This document shows, piece by piece, positions 53,899 to 63,994 of a stretch of 64,000 bases of DNA. A program made the translations under genes and the position numbers. Source of the stretch: Bacillota bacterium (GTDB taxonomy: Bacteria; Bacillota_I; Bacilli_A; Acholeplasmatales; Acholeplasmataceae). The stretch spans positions 1 through 64,000 of the forward strand of contig JAHISX010000084.1 of NCBI GenBank assembly GCA_018817915.1, written 5' to 3'. Each line of letters starts with the position of its first letter. Position 1 is the stretch's first letter. Under the pieces are notes generated by a model. That model had not been told where the DNA came from. It saw only the letters and a list, made by a program, of their open reading frames with translations, and searched no databases.

Positions 53899-54849
53899 CT
53901 AAGAAACTTTCTTAACTAACTTATATAATTCATTCTTTGGTCTTGTTTGACCAACGACATTTGCGAATGGTAAATGTACCATTCTTGAATCTCTAACTCC
54001 TACACAAACGCCATAGATACCATCATTTAATAGTTCAACAGCATAAGTACCCATTCTAGATCCTAAAATACGATCTTCAGGACATGGTGATCCACCTCTT
54101 TGAATATAACCTAACACTGTTGCTCTTGAAGCAAATCCTGTTTTTTCAGTTATTTCCTCTGCAAGTGCATGTGGATCTAATATTTTTTCGGTGATGACAA
54201 CAATCGCATGTCTTCTACCTTTTTCTTTATGTTCGGTAAGTCTTTTAAACATTAGTTCTTTTTCCATCGGATTTTCAGGTGTAATGATAAATTCAGCACC
54301 ACCACAAATACCAGCGAACAGTGCTAAATCTCCACAACGTCTACCCATGGTTTCAACGATAGAACATCGTTGATGAGATGTTGATGTATCTCTTAATTTA
54401 TCAATGGCATCAACAATAGTTTCAACTGCGGTAGAAAATCCTATGGTAAAGTCTGTTCCTGCAATATCATTATCGATCGTGCCAGGTAACCCAATAATTT
54501 TTACACCAAGTCTAGAGAATTCCATTGCGCCTCTATAGGTTCCATCTCCACCAATAACAATGAGTGCATCAATGCCTCTATTTTTTAAATTTTCAGCCGC
54601 TACTTTCCTAACATTTTCATCTAAAAATTCTGCTGATCTTGCAGTTCCCAAAAATGTTCCACCTAAAGATAACATCCCAGATACACTATTCGAAGTCAAA
54701 TGAATCATATCATCTTTAATCAATCCAGCATAACCATCTTTGATCCCAAATATTTCATGCTTATAAACTGTACCCGCACGGACAACCGCACGAATTGCAG
54801 CATTCATACCAGGTGCATCTCCACCAGATGTTAAAACAGCAATTTTCAT
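53899..54849 (-). CDS. pfkA: ATP-dependent 6-phosphofructokinase
   Basis: 316 residues. The donor-selecting residues are Gly103 in GGDGTYRG and Gly123 in [12 protein letters not shown], which mark ATP as phosphoryl donor. Catalytic Asp126 and Asp128 and [14 protein letters not shown] motifs are intact. The allosteric site residues for ADP/PEP look conserved. First gene of an operon with ppdK; divergent from the PPi-type enzyme. Confidence 0.95.
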   Translation of the reverse strand: MKIAVLTSGGDAPGMNAAIRAVVRAGTVYKHEIFGIKDGYAGLIKDDMIHLTSNSVSGMLSLGGTFLGTARSAEFLDENVRKVAAENLKNRGIDALIVIGGDGTYRGAMEFSRLGVKIIGLPGTIDNDIAGTDFTIGFSTAVETIVDAIDKLRDTSTSHQRCSIVETMGRRCGDLALFAGICGGAEFIITPENPMEKELMFKRLTEHKEKGRRHAIVVITEKILDPHALAEEITEKTGFASRATVLGYIQRGGSPCPEDRILGSRMGTYAVELLNDGIYGVCVGVRDSRMVHLPFANVVGQTRPKNELYKLVKKVS

Positions 54850-54891
54850 ATTTTCTGCTCTCCTTACATAAAAAAACGGACTACCTCATAT

Positions 54892-54913
54892 ATTATAACA
54901 CATACTATGTATG
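54892..54913 (-). promoter_or_regulatory. pfkA-ppdK promoter with palindrome
   Basis: TATAAT (54892-54897) on the minus strand, with the perfect palindrome CATACTATGTATG (54901-54913) directly upstream, over the spacer. It may be an operator; no clear -35 is visible. Confidence 0.5.
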
Positions 54914-54947
54914 AAATATACTCGAAGACACAACAATTTAGCGCTTA

Positions 54948-54961
54948 TGAAAACGATTTTA
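54948..54961. promoter_or_regulatory. cre-like site between pfkA and pfp
   Basis: TGAAAACGATTTTA matches the catabolite-responsive element pattern TGWAARCGYTWNCW except at two positions. It lies in the divergent region of two phosphofructokinase genes, where CcpA control would make sense. Weak evidence on its own. Confidence 0.35.
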
Positions 54962-54992
54962 TCGCTGTTTGTCCATAGAATTTTTTTTATTT

Positions 54993-55019
54993 ATGGTAAA
55001 ATAACAAATGGTAAAATAA
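54993..55019 (+). promoter_or_regulatory. direct repeat upstream of pfp
   Basis: ATGGTAAAATAA occurs twice, starting 15 bases apart. The second TAAAAT can act as a -10 for pfp (ATG 55041). Confidence 0.4.
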
Positions 55020-55040
55020 AATAATGAGAATGGTGATTAT

Positions 55041-56285
55041 ATGAAAAATTTAGTAGGAGCAGCACTTCTAGGACAATCTGGTGGACCAACTAGTGTTATT
55101 AATGCAAGTGCAGCTGGCGTCTTTTTAGAAGCCTTAAAGCAAGAAAATATTACAGAAGTCTATGGTGCAGTTCACGGTATTAAAGGTGTTCTAAATGAAG
55201 ATTTTTATGACATGAAGCAGGAAGATCCTGCTGAACTATTGTTATTAAAAAATACGCCATCGTCTTCAATCGGTAGCGTTCGCTATAAGATGAAGAATCC
55301 AAAAGTTGATGATAGTGAATATCAAAGACTACTTGAAGTATTTAAGAAATACAATATTCGTTATTTCTTCTATAATGGTGGAAATGACTCCATGGATACA
55401 TGTAATAAAATCAGTAAATACTTGAAAAAATCAGGTTATGATTGCAATGTTATGGGCGTTCCTAAGACCATTGACAATGACTTAAATGCAACAGATCATT
55501 CACCTGGATATGCAAGTGCAGCAAAATATGTTGCAACAACTTTAATGGAACTATATCATGATGCCAATGTATATGATATCCCTCAAGTAACCATTGTAGA
55601 AGTCATGGGTAGAAATGCAGGTTGGTTAACTGCAGCAGCAGCTTTAGCACAATATAAAGGTCAAGGACCAGATTTAATTTATCTTCCTGAAATTCCTTTT
55701 GATTTTGATGATTTCTTTGTTCACGTTCAACGCGTTATTGCTGAAAAAGGTAAATGTATCGTTGCAGTGAGTGAAGGTATTAAGACTAAAGAAGGTAAAT
55801 ACATCCCAGAACTTTTTGCTGATTTGAAAAAAGATGCTTTTGGACATGCACAATTAGGTGGTACTGCACAAGTACTTGCTGAGGAAGTTGGAAAGAGAAC
55901 AAAAGTTAAAGTCAGAGCAATTGAATTTAGTTTACTTCAACGTTCTGCAGCTCATTTAGCATCAAAAGTTGATGTTGAAGAAGCTTTCAATTCAGGTAAA
56001 AAAGCTGTTCAAGCAGCTGTTCGTGGTACAACTGATAAGATGGTTGGATTCAAAAGAATTTCAAGCAATCCTTATAAGATGAAATATGTACTACTACCTC
56101 TTAAGTTAGCTGCTAATACAGAACAAAAGGTTCCACTAGAATGGATCTTGCCTGATGGTAAGGGAATGACTCAAGATTATATCGATTATGCACTTCCACT
56201 GATTCAAGGTGAGAGCAAAGCTAAATTGGTTGATGGTCTTCCAAGATTTGCAATGTTAAAGAAAATTAGAGTTGTAAAAAAGTAA
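55041..56285 (+). CDS. pfp: PPi-dependent 6-phosphofructokinase
   Basis: 414 residues. Asp116 in GGNDSMD and Lys142 in PKTIDND replace the two glycines of ATP enzymes, the recognised mark of pyrophosphate donors. Catalytic Asp145 and Asp147 and EVMGRNAGWL follow. Reversible, non-allosteric step. Divergent from the ATP-type pfkA, which allows a switch between donors. PPi from biosynthesis or from PPDK could be used. Confidence 0.93.
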   Translation: MKNLVGAALLGQSGGPTSVINASAAGVFLEALKQENITEVYGAVHGIKGVLNEDFYDMKQEDPAELLLLKNTPSSSIGSVRYKMKNPKVDDSEYQRLLEVFKKYNIRYFFYNGGNDSMDTCNKISKYLKKSGYDCNVMGVPKTIDNDLNATDHSPGYASAAKYVATTLMELYHDANVYDIPQVTIVEVMGRNAGWLTAAAALAQYKGQGPDLIYLPEIPFDFDDFFVHVQRVIAEKGKCIVAVSEGIKTKEGKYIPELFADLKKDAFGHAQLGGTAQVLAEEVGKRTKVKVRAIEFSLLQRSAAHLASKVDVEEAFNSGKKAVQAAVRGTTDKMVGFKRISSNPYKMKYVLLPLKLAANTEQKVPLEWILPDGKGMTQDYIDYALPLIQGESKAKLVDGLPRFAMLKKIRVVKK

Positions 56286-56298
56286 AATTTTCTCAAAA

Positions 56299-56325
56299 AT
56301 AAAAGAGTCGACTGACTCTTTTTTT
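56299..56325. terminator. bidirectional terminator after pfp
   Basis: AAAGAGTC-GACT-GACTCTTT with A and T flanks, between convergent pfp and the lipoprotein gene. Confidence 0.8.
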
Positions 56326-56341
56326 GTTGTAAATATATGTT

Positions 56342-57436
56342 TTACTCAACTTGTGTAATTAAGATTTCAAAAATACCAATTCTTGCTCTATTAAAGAATG
56401 TAAGATCATATATGCCAGCATCAAGTACTAATTCATATCCGGGTTCTAAATTGTAATATCCTATAAATTGATGATCGACATCGTGAAGATGAAGTCCAAG
56501 ACTATATTCACTATTAATTTCTATGTGGTATGTACCTGATTGAGTTACATTAAAGGAAAGAACATCGGAATCCCTATCATATTCAAAGTTTATAGATTTT
56601 GGTATATTAAGCTCTATAAACGTTCTATCTGCTTCTATCGATGCATAATTAGGATAGTCATCAAGACCATATGTATCTAAGACATTTGTGTCATATGTGG
56701 TTGGATTATATTCATATTTGAAAAGGACTAAAGCGTTTAGGTATGGATTAAAACCTTCATTAGGAATTAAAACTTCATTTAGATAAGCAACAGTGTCAAA
56801 TGAGATAGAAAGGATTGCCCTTGTTGATTGGTCAAAACAAGCAGTTACATCAAAGTTGATATCTGACAAATCATAATCTACTTCATCTTTAAGTGTTGAA
56901 TAATCAAGTGTTAGTAAAAAGAATAAATAGCAAGGGTTATCTTCTAAAAAGACACCTGCATTGACAGAAAAGTTAAATTGATAGACTTGATCGTTACTAT
57001 CATCTAAAGTATATTGATCCACCTGTAAAACAGGAAGAAATCCAATACTTGTCCAATCATCCATAGTTGTATAAGCTAAGGTTTGAAAATATTCTGTATC
57101 TCCTTGATAGTACATATAATTTGTATCATCTATGTGTTCATAGAAGTTTTCCAACTTCTCATCATAAGCAAAAATACTACTATTGTTGAAAAATGTATAT
57201 TCAGATTCAAGAAAAGAATAATTACTTCCATATTCTCTTCTATCTCTACTCATTTGAACAACTATGTTATAACTGCTTTGGTTTTTCAACTCATCCAATG
57301 CATCATCAAATAAATTTTGAAAAGTAATTTCATCTGAATCAGAGCTGTCTGTACACCCAACAATAAAAAGACTATAAATAATCAATAATAAAATGAAAAA
57401 AAACTTTTTGCATGTTCTTGAATTCATTAACATCAT
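56342..57436 (-). CDS. lipoprotein with PPC-like C-terminal domain
   Basis: 364 residues with a lipobox at Cys28 (LFIVGC). The middle (60-250) resembles the LppX/LprG-style or DUF-type beta-barrel proteins only in pattern. The C-terminal 75 residues (GTYHIEINSEYSLGLHLHD ... LDAGIYDLTFF) look like the same G-x-Y beta-sandwich segments as in the 695-residue exported protein. Function unknown. A TATAAT lies upstream. Convergent to pfp. Confidence 0.75.
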   Translation of the reverse strand: MMLMNSRTCKKFFFILLLIIYSLFIVGCTDSSDSDEITFQNLFDDALDELKNQSSYNIVVQMSRDRREYGSNYSFLESEYTFFNNSSIFAYDEKLENFYEHIDDTNYMYYQGDTEYFQTLAYTTMDDWTSIGFLPVLQVDQYTLDDSNDQVYQFNFSVNAGVFLEDNPCYLFFLLTLDYSTLKDEVDYDLSDINFDVTACFDQSTRAILSISFDTVAYLNEVLIPNEGFNPYLNALVLFKYEYNPTTYDTNVLDTYGLDDYPNYASIEADRTFIELNIPKSINFEYDRDSDVLSFNVTQSGTYHIEINSEYSLGLHLHDVDHQFIGYYNLEPGYELVLDAGIYDLTFFNRARIGIFEILITQVE

Positions 57437-57584
57437 AATTTGATTACCCCCGTTAGGTATTAATATAAATAATTATAACATAGATGCTTTTAAAGAGATA
57501 AGTCTGTATCAGTATTTATTTAACTATCAAAAGTCTGCTTTTCATTATATAATATAATAAAATAACGAAGAAGAGGTGCAACTC

Positions 57585-58319
57585 ATGGATTTTTTAAATT
57601 CTTGGTGGCTATATGTAATCATAGGTATTGTTTTTGCTTATGTACTATTACAATCCACTGTTTTTTTACTTAAGGCAAGAAGGAAAGCTAAAGAATTAGG
57701 CTTCACAAATAAGCAAATCAATAAAACGATGACATCATCAATGATCTTCAGTCTCGCTCCTTCATTTGCAATACTTATTGGATTAGTTGCACTAAGCAAA
57801 GTATTTGGTCCGATGATAGCAGGTATGAGACTTGGAACATTGGGAGCTGTTACTTATGAACTTCCTGCAGCTATCAATGTCATTACTGGTGTCTTCGGTA
57901 TGGAAATTGGGGATATATTAACATCTGAAATGGTTGTTACTGCATTATGGGTTATGACTTTTGGGTGTATTCCACCTTTATTGATCATTCCTTTGTTTTT
58001 CAAAAGATTTAATAAGAGTTTAGAAAATGTGAAGAAAAAGGATTCCACTTGGAATGCCGTCATGATGGATGCCTTATTTTTAGGAATGATTTCAGCTTTT
58101 GTCGGTTTCGTTTTAGCACCCAAAACAACTGATAGTGGTGAAACTTATATTTCTTTACTGGCAATATTGGTGCTTATTACTTCTGCTTTATTAATAATCG
58201 TCTTTGGGCTTCTCATGAAAAAATTCAAATGGGACTGGTTAAAGAACTATGCACTACCCTTATCAATGATTAGTGCAATGGCTCTTGCTATTTTGTTTGC
58301 AAGTTGGGGGGTAAGATAA
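57585..58319 (+). CDS. DUF5058-family integral membrane protein
   Basis: 244 residues with about six TM segments (7-25, 55-75, 95-115, 130-150, 170-190, 200-220). The FTNKQINKTMTSSMIFSLAPSFAIL and AVTYELPAAINVI segments are typical of DUF5058. ATG 57585 lies a few bases after AGAGGTG. First gene of an operon with a second membrane protein (1-base gap) and an M20 peptidase. Likely a transport component; substrate unknown. Confidence 0.82.
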   Translation: MDFLNSWWLYVIIGIVFAYVLLQSTVFLLKARRKAKELGFTNKQINKTMTSSMIFSLAPSFAILIGLVALSKVFGPMIAGMRLGTLGAVTYELPAAINVITGVFGMEIGDILTSEMVVTALWVMTFGCIPPLLIIPLFFKRFNKSLENVKKKDSTWNAVMMDALFLGMISAFVGFVLAPKTTDSGETYISLLAILVLITSALLIIVFGLLMKKFKWDWLKNYALPLSMISAMALAILFASWGVR

Positions 58320-58320
58320 A

Positions 58321-58980
58321 ATGAATAAAACATATCAAGATCAATTACATAGTGAAGGTAGAATTTGGATGCTTGGTGCATTAGCACTTTTCATCAGTGT
58401 GCCCTTAACAATCAGTCTTGTCACAGGTATCTGGCCAACTTTTGCAAAATTCTTACCAGGATTTATTGCAACTGCAGCTATTTTCTGGCCAGTTACAACC
58501 ATTGAAGTCTTTACATTTACACCAATGCTTGGTACTGGTTCGAGCTATTTAGCATTCGTAACTGGTAATTTAACAAATATGAAAGTTCCTGCTGCTCTTA
58601 ATGCTCAAGATGCACTAAATGTTAACAAAGGTACTGAAGAAGGGGATGTCATTTCAACAATTGCGGTTGCTTCTTCAAGTATCATCACAACAGTCATCAT
58701 TATCATTGGAGCTTTGTTAATCATTCCTTTAACACCAGTTCTTGAGTCAGATGCTTTAAAACCAGCATTTGATAACATTATTCCTGCTCTATTTGGAGCA
58801 CTTGGAATTGTTTATATAATGAAAAGATGGCAAGTTGCGCTCATTCCTGTTGCAATCATGATTTTATTCTTCTTATTAGTTCCAGGTAGCGGCAAGCTTG
58901 TCGGTATCATGGTACCAGTTGGTGTTGTAATTTCATTAGTTGTAGCAAGATACTTATATAAGAAAGGAATGATTAAATAA
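58321..58980 (+). CDS. integral membrane protein of the DUF5058 operon
   Basis: 219 residues with about six TM segments. GTGSSYLAFVTGNLTNMKVPAALNAQDAL and the C-terminal GIMVPVGVVISLVVARYLYKKGM suggest a carrier. Relatives are often labelled mechanosensitive channel without support; no MscS motif is seen here. The stop codon overlaps the next start by one base (TAATG). Confidence 0.78.
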   Translation: MNKTYQDQLHSEGRIWMLGALALFISVPLTISLVTGIWPTFAKFLPGFIATAAIFWPVTTIEVFTFTPMLGTGSSYLAFVTGNLTNMKVPAALNAQDALNVNKGTEEGDVISTIAVASSSIITTVIIIIGALLIIPLTPVLESDALKPAFDNIIPALFGALGIVYIMKRWQVALIPVAIMILFFLLVPGSGKLVGIMVPVGVVISLVVARYLYKKGMIK

Positions 58981-60407
58981 TGGAGTGGTATGGATTGCTC
59001 ATCATTCCGCTTGTAATGATTATTGTTGTTATCATTAGGACGATTAATTTTAGACCTAATGGCATTCCTGAAATGCGGAAAAGACATGAGATTGATGAGA
59101 AACATGTTGTAGAATCATTATCTAAAATGCTTCAATATAAAACAGTATCAAATCTAGATTCAGCCTTAGTTAATCAAGATGAATTCAAAGCCTTTAGAGA
59201 ATTCCTTAAGATTCGTTACCCCTTAATTAATGAACAAGCTGTTTACAGTGAACATCATGCAGGTGTTTTCTTCCATATCAAGGGTGAGTCTAATGAGTTC
59301 TCGACAGTATTGATGTCACATTATGATGTAGTTCCTGCTGTTGGGAATTGGCAAGAAGATCCATTTAGTGGACGCATTAATGATACAACAGTTTATGGTC
59401 GTGGCGCGTTAGATACAAAAAGCAGTTTAAATGCTGTGATGGAATCCGTTGAGTTTGCACTTAGCAAAGGTAAGGTATTTAAGAATGACCTGTATTTGGC
59501 CTTCTCAGGCGATGAAGAGATATATGGTCCTTCTGCTCCTGCAATTGTGAATTACTTTAAGGAACAAGGTATTAAACCTTATATGGTACTTGACGAGGGG
59601 GGAGCAATCGTTAGTAAGATGTTTCCTGGTGTTAGTAATAAAGTTGCTGTCATTGGTATTGCAGAAAAAGGTTTTATGAACTTAAAAATAACTGCACTCT
59701 CAAAAGGAGGACATGCTTCAACTCCTCCTAAAAATTCACCAATAACAGATCTTTCAAAAGCTGTAGGAAGACTTAATAATCATCCTTCATTTAAATTAAA
59801 ATTAACATCACCTGTAAGATCATTATTTGATACAATCGCTCCATATTCAAAATCGTTTGGTATCAAATTATTATTTGCTAATTTATGGTTATTTACCCCA
59901 GTTGTTAAGCTGATTGCTAAACTATCTGGAGGAGAATTCTTATCCATGTTTAAAACAACTCAAGCATTCACTTTAGCAACTGGAAGCGATGCAATCAATG
60001 TCTTACCATCGACTGCTTCATTTGGAATTAATTATCGTTTAAGACCTGGTGAAACATCAGAGGATATTGTTAAAAAAGTAAAAAAGATTATTAAGAATCC
60101 GAATATCTTAGTGGAAGTCATTGTTGCCAATGAAGCATCAACAATCAGTTTGATCGATGATGCTTACAAGATGATTCAAAAAGCCATTAGAAGAACTTGG
60201 ACGGATGTTATTCCATCTCCTTACTTAATGGTTGCTACATCTGATTCTAGACATTATCACGAAATATGTGACCATGTCTATAAGTTTTCTCCAATGGATG
60301 TATCTAAAAAAGATTTAGGAAAGATTCATGGATTTGATGAAGATATAACTATTGAGAATGTAATCAATGGCACAAATTTCTATTTGAACCTCATTGATCA
60401 ATTGTAG
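58980..60407 (+). CDS. membrane-anchored M20-family metallopeptidase
   Basis: 475 residues. An N-terminal TM segment (3-20) anchors it. The two-metal active site has His114 and Asp116 (SHYDVVP), Asp145 (GALDTKSS), Glu179/Glu180 (SGDEEI), LDEGGAI and the C-terminal DSRHYHE. This is the CPS1-like branch acting on N-acyl amino acids or dipeptides. Coupled to two membrane proteins, it may process what they transport. Confidence 0.92.
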   Translation: MEWYGLLIIPLVMIIVVIIRTINFRPNGIPEMRKRHEIDEKHVVESLSKMLQYKTVSNLDSALVNQDEFKAFREFLKIRYPLINEQAVYSEHHAGVFFHIKGESNEFSTVLMSHYDVVPAVGNWQEDPFSGRINDTTVYGRGALDTKSSLNAVMESVEFALSKGKVFKNDLYLAFSGDEEIYGPSAPAIVNYFKEQGIKPYMVLDEGGAIVSKMFPGVSNKVAVIGIAEKGFMNLKITALSKGGHASTPPKNSPITDLSKAVGRLNNHPSFKLKLTSPVRSLFDTIAPYSKSFGIKLLFANLWLFTPVVKLIAKLSGGEFLSMFKTTQAFTLATGSDAINVLPSTASFGINYRLRPGETSEDIVKKVKKIIKNPNILVEVIVANEASTISLIDDAYKMIQKAIRRTWTDVIPSPYLMVATSDSRHYHEICDHVYKFSPMDVSKKDLGKIHGFDEDITIENVINGTNFYLNLIDQL

Positions 60408-60412
60408 TAAGT

Positions 60413-60444
60413 AAAACCGTCTGGTTTTTCCAGACGGTTTTTTT
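60413..60444. terminator. strong bidirectional terminator
   Basis: AAAACCGTCTGG-TTTTT-CCAGACGGTTTT, between convergent M20 and radical-SAM genes. About 12 paired bases. Confidence 0.9.
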
Positions 60445-61315
60445 AATCAAATAAACTTATTTGCTTAAACAATTTCTTTTCTTCATATGTATGTAAATAT
60501 TCAAAGACTTGATTGATATCGTGCATGATGCCGTGTTTCTCACATGTCTCATGGACCATACGATTAATTTCATCATGGTGATCACTATGAAGTTCATATT
60601 GATTGCCATATTTTTTGATATAAGTCTCTTTTAATCCTGGAAAGTGTTGGTCTAACTTCTGATAATAATATTCTCTATTGCCTTCTCTTAGGGTTAATCC
60701 CGCTCCAAACCAAATGATGCCCTTAACTTGAGCATCCACACAATATTTAAGTATGCCTGCAACATTTTCTAACGTATCATTGATCAATGGTAACAATGGT
60801 GATATCCAGACAACCGTTGGTATACCTTCATCTCTCATCATCTTTAGGACTTCATATCTTTCTTTGGTTGTTGATACACGAGGTTCTACTATTTTGCATA
60901 AAGCTTCATCATAGGTTGTTAAGGTCATTTGAACGACAAATTTTGAATCTTGATTGATTTGTTTAATTAAATCTAAATCCCTTAAGATGCGATTGGATTT
61001 TGTAATGATGGTTGCTCCAAATTTATACTTTGCTATTATTTTTAGAAGTGTTCTTGTCATTTCGAGTTTAATCTCTTCATGCACATATGGATCAGTCATA
61101 CTGCCTGTGCCAATCATACATTTCTTTCTTTTACTCATCAATGCTTTTTCTAGTAATTCTGGAGCATTGATTTTTACTTCAATGTCAGTAAATTCATGAT
61201 TCATTTGATAGACTTTACTTCTGGAATCACAATAAATGCATCCGTGGGTGCATCCTCTAAACATATTCATACCATTTTGTGCAGATAGGATACCTTTAGC
61301 TTCTTTATAGTGCAT
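60443..61315 (-). CDS. SPL-like radical SAM protein
   Basis: 290 residues. The iron-sulfur motif is Cys22-x3-Cys26-x2-Cys29 (GCTHGCIYCD), followed by GTGSMTDPYVHEE and the WISPLLPLINDT stretch. Closest in pattern to the Rv2578c/SplB-related family without lyase partner genes. Reaction unknown. AGAGG lies before the ATG. Confidence 0.85.
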   Translation of the reverse strand: MHYKEAKGILSAQNGMNMFRGCTHGCIYCDSRSKVYQMNHEFTDIEVKINAPELLEKALMSKRKKCMIGTGSMTDPYVHEEIKLEMTRTLLKIIAKYKFGATIITKSNRILRDLDLIKQINQDSKFVVQMTLTTYDEALCKIVEPRVSTTKERYEVLKMMRDEGIPTVVWISPLLPLINDTLENVAGILKYCVDAQVKGIIWFGAGLTLREGNREYYYQKLDQHFPGLKETYIKKYGNQYELHSDHHDEINRMVHETCEKHGIMHDINQVFEYLHTYEEKKLFKQISLFD

Positions 61316-61390
61316 AAATAACCTCTAAAAAGCTTTAAAAACTTTGTCATTATCATACCATAAAAAAATTAAAATTTTAATGCGTATTTG

Positions 61391-61422
61391 AAAAAAGAGG
61401 GCTACAGTCTGCACTGTAACCC
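61391..61422 (-). terminator. terminator of the giant repeat-protein gene
   Basis: GGGTTACAGT-GCAG-ACTGTAGCCC followed by TCTTTTTTC on the minus strand. Confidence 0.85.
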
Positions 61423-61489
61423 TGTAAACGTAGAATCGTTTTTTTTATAACCTCGTAGAATCAACGTTAATATTGAAATGAAATCATTA

Positions 61490-63994
61490 TTAATTATTAA
61501 AAATGATGAATGCACTCAAGTCATTTCTAATAACTGCTGTGAATCCGTAAGCATCTGTAGTCCGTGTTACACCTGGAATTGTACTATCGCCTGGATCCAT
61601 AATGCTATCTATGAAGTAATAAGTTAATGTTAAGTTGTTAGCTGCACTATTTGCAAATACAGCTGCGACTGCAATATCATCACTGAATGCTGCAAGAATA
61701 CCTGCTGAATCAGAGATTGCTGCGAAATCACTAATTGTACTTATACCAAGAGTATTCAAATCATCAATGAATCCTTGAACTTCAATTTCCTTAATATATC
61801 CATTCAAATCATATGCAATGGTTTGAGGATTAATGAGTACAAGTGAATCAGAAATAATATTATGAATGATATAAGAATCATAAAGCTCTGTAACTGGATC
61901 AGTACCCAAACCAATATAATGAAGATCTTGAAGTTGAGTTGTTGTTAAATCATCTGCGCTGAAAGTTGCTGATAAGTCAGCTAATCCCATAACTGTCATT
62001 GCTGCGACAACAGCATACATTTCATCGATATTCAAATCGCCTGTAACATATAATGCATCATAATTAAATTCACCGACTAAAGCATATGCTTGTACAACAT
62101 CAAGATTTGCTGAGATAATGCCTTCTGAAATCTGACGATCAATAATTAATGAATCTAAGTCTAATAATGCAGTAATCTTAGCTGGTGTCAATCCATTATT
62201 TGCAAATGACATTGAAGCAAGCGTTGCGGATGGATCTGTATTTAATATACCTATCGCACTAATTACATGTTGTACTTCTGCTGCTGTAATGTCACCGTTA
62301 CCCATATAGACGGTTGAAGGTCTATTTGTTAATGTACTTGCTATACCATCTGAAATCATATGGTGTACGATATAAGAATCATAGGTGTCAGTTCCTGGAT
62401 CAGTTCCTAAACCTACATAATGTAATGATTGTAAATTAGACACTGTAATACCACTTGGATTAAATGAACCTGTTAAATCGCTAATACCCATAATGTTCAT
62501 TGCTTCTACTAATGCATACATTTCTGGAATTGATAAGTCTCCTGTACCATATAATGCATCATAATTAAATTCACCAACTAAAGCATATGCTTCATCAACA
62601 TCAAGACTTGCAGTAATAATACCTTCAGAAATCTGTCGATCAACAATGAGTGAATTCAAGTCGAGTAATGATTCAATCTTAGATGGAGTTAATCCTGCAT
62701 TAGCAAATGACATAGAACCAAGCGTTGCCGATGGATTTGTATTTAATATACCAATTGCACTAATAACATGTTGTACTTCTGCTGCTGTAATGTCACCGTT
62801 ACCCATATAGACGGTTGATGGTCTATTTGCTAAGGCACTTACCACACCATTAGAAATCATATGATGTACCATATATGAATCATAAGTATCAGTTACTGGA
62901 TCTGTTCCTAAACCTACATAATGTAAGTCTTGTAAATTAGAGACCGTAATGGTGTTTGGATCAAATGAACCTGTTAAATCGCTAATACCCATAATGTTCA
63001 TTGCTTCTACTAAAGCATTCATTTCGGGTATTGAAATATCTCCGATTACATATGAAGCATCATAATTATACTCACCAACAAGTGCGTATGCTTCAGCAAC
63101 ATCTAAACTAACAGAGATGATGCCTTCTGATATTTGTCTATATACAATCTTTGAATTAAGATCAAGCAAATCAGAAATCTTAGCAGGTGTCAAACCTGCA
63201 TTCGCAAATGACATAGAACCCAAGGTTGCTGATGGATCTGTATTTAATACTGCAACAGCGCTAATTACACCTTGAACTTCATCTGCAACAAGATCACCAT
63301 TACCCATATAAACAGTTGACGGAATGTTTGTTAATACGCCTGTTACACCATCTGAAATCATGTGATGTACCATATAAGAATCATAAGTGTCGGTCACCGG
63401 ATCAGTTCCTAAACCTATATAATGTAAATTCTGTAGCTGAGCAACTGTAATCGTGTTTGGATCAAAAGTACCAGATAGATCACCAATACCCATCTCAGTC
63501 ATTGCTGCGACTAAAGCATTCATTTCAGGAATTGAAATGTCTCCGATTACATATGAAGCATCATAATTGTAATCACCAACAAGTGCATATGCTTCAGGAA
63601 CATCTAAACTAACAGAAATGATACCTTCTGATATTTGTCTATATATAATCTTCGAATTTAGGTCAAGCAAATCAGAAATCTTAGCAGGTGTCAATCCAGC
63701 GTTATCAAATGACATAGAACCCAAGGTTGCTGATGGATCTGCATTTAATACTGCAACTGCACTAATTACACCTTGAACTTCAATTGCTAATAAATCACCA
63801 TTACCCATATAAACAGTTGATGGGATGTTTGTTAATACACCAATAATGCCATCAGAAATTAAATGATGAATAATATATGATTCATATGTATCTGTTACAG
63901 GATCAGTTCCTAAGCCAATATAATGTAAGTTTTGTAGTTGTGCAACTGTGATCGTGTTTGGATCAAATGAACCAGATAGGTCGCTAATCCCCAT
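61490..63994 (-). repeat. 501-bp tandem repeat array (five units)
   Basis: Unit boundaries (minus strand, each beginning ATGGG) fall at 63994, 63493, 62992, 62491 and 61990, always exactly 501 bases. The first two units match most closely; the last is the most diverged. In-frame tandem arrays like this can expand or contract by recombination and complicate assembly. Confidence 0.92.

Noticed and set aside
58321-58980. Small-conductance mechanosensitive channel
   Set aside because: Relatives may carry that label, but none of the MscS pore-helix glycine/alanine pattern or beta domain is visible.
61490-63994. CRISPR-like or rRNA-type repeat array
   Set aside because: The repeats are 501 bp, in frame, contiguous and protein-coding, with no spacers.
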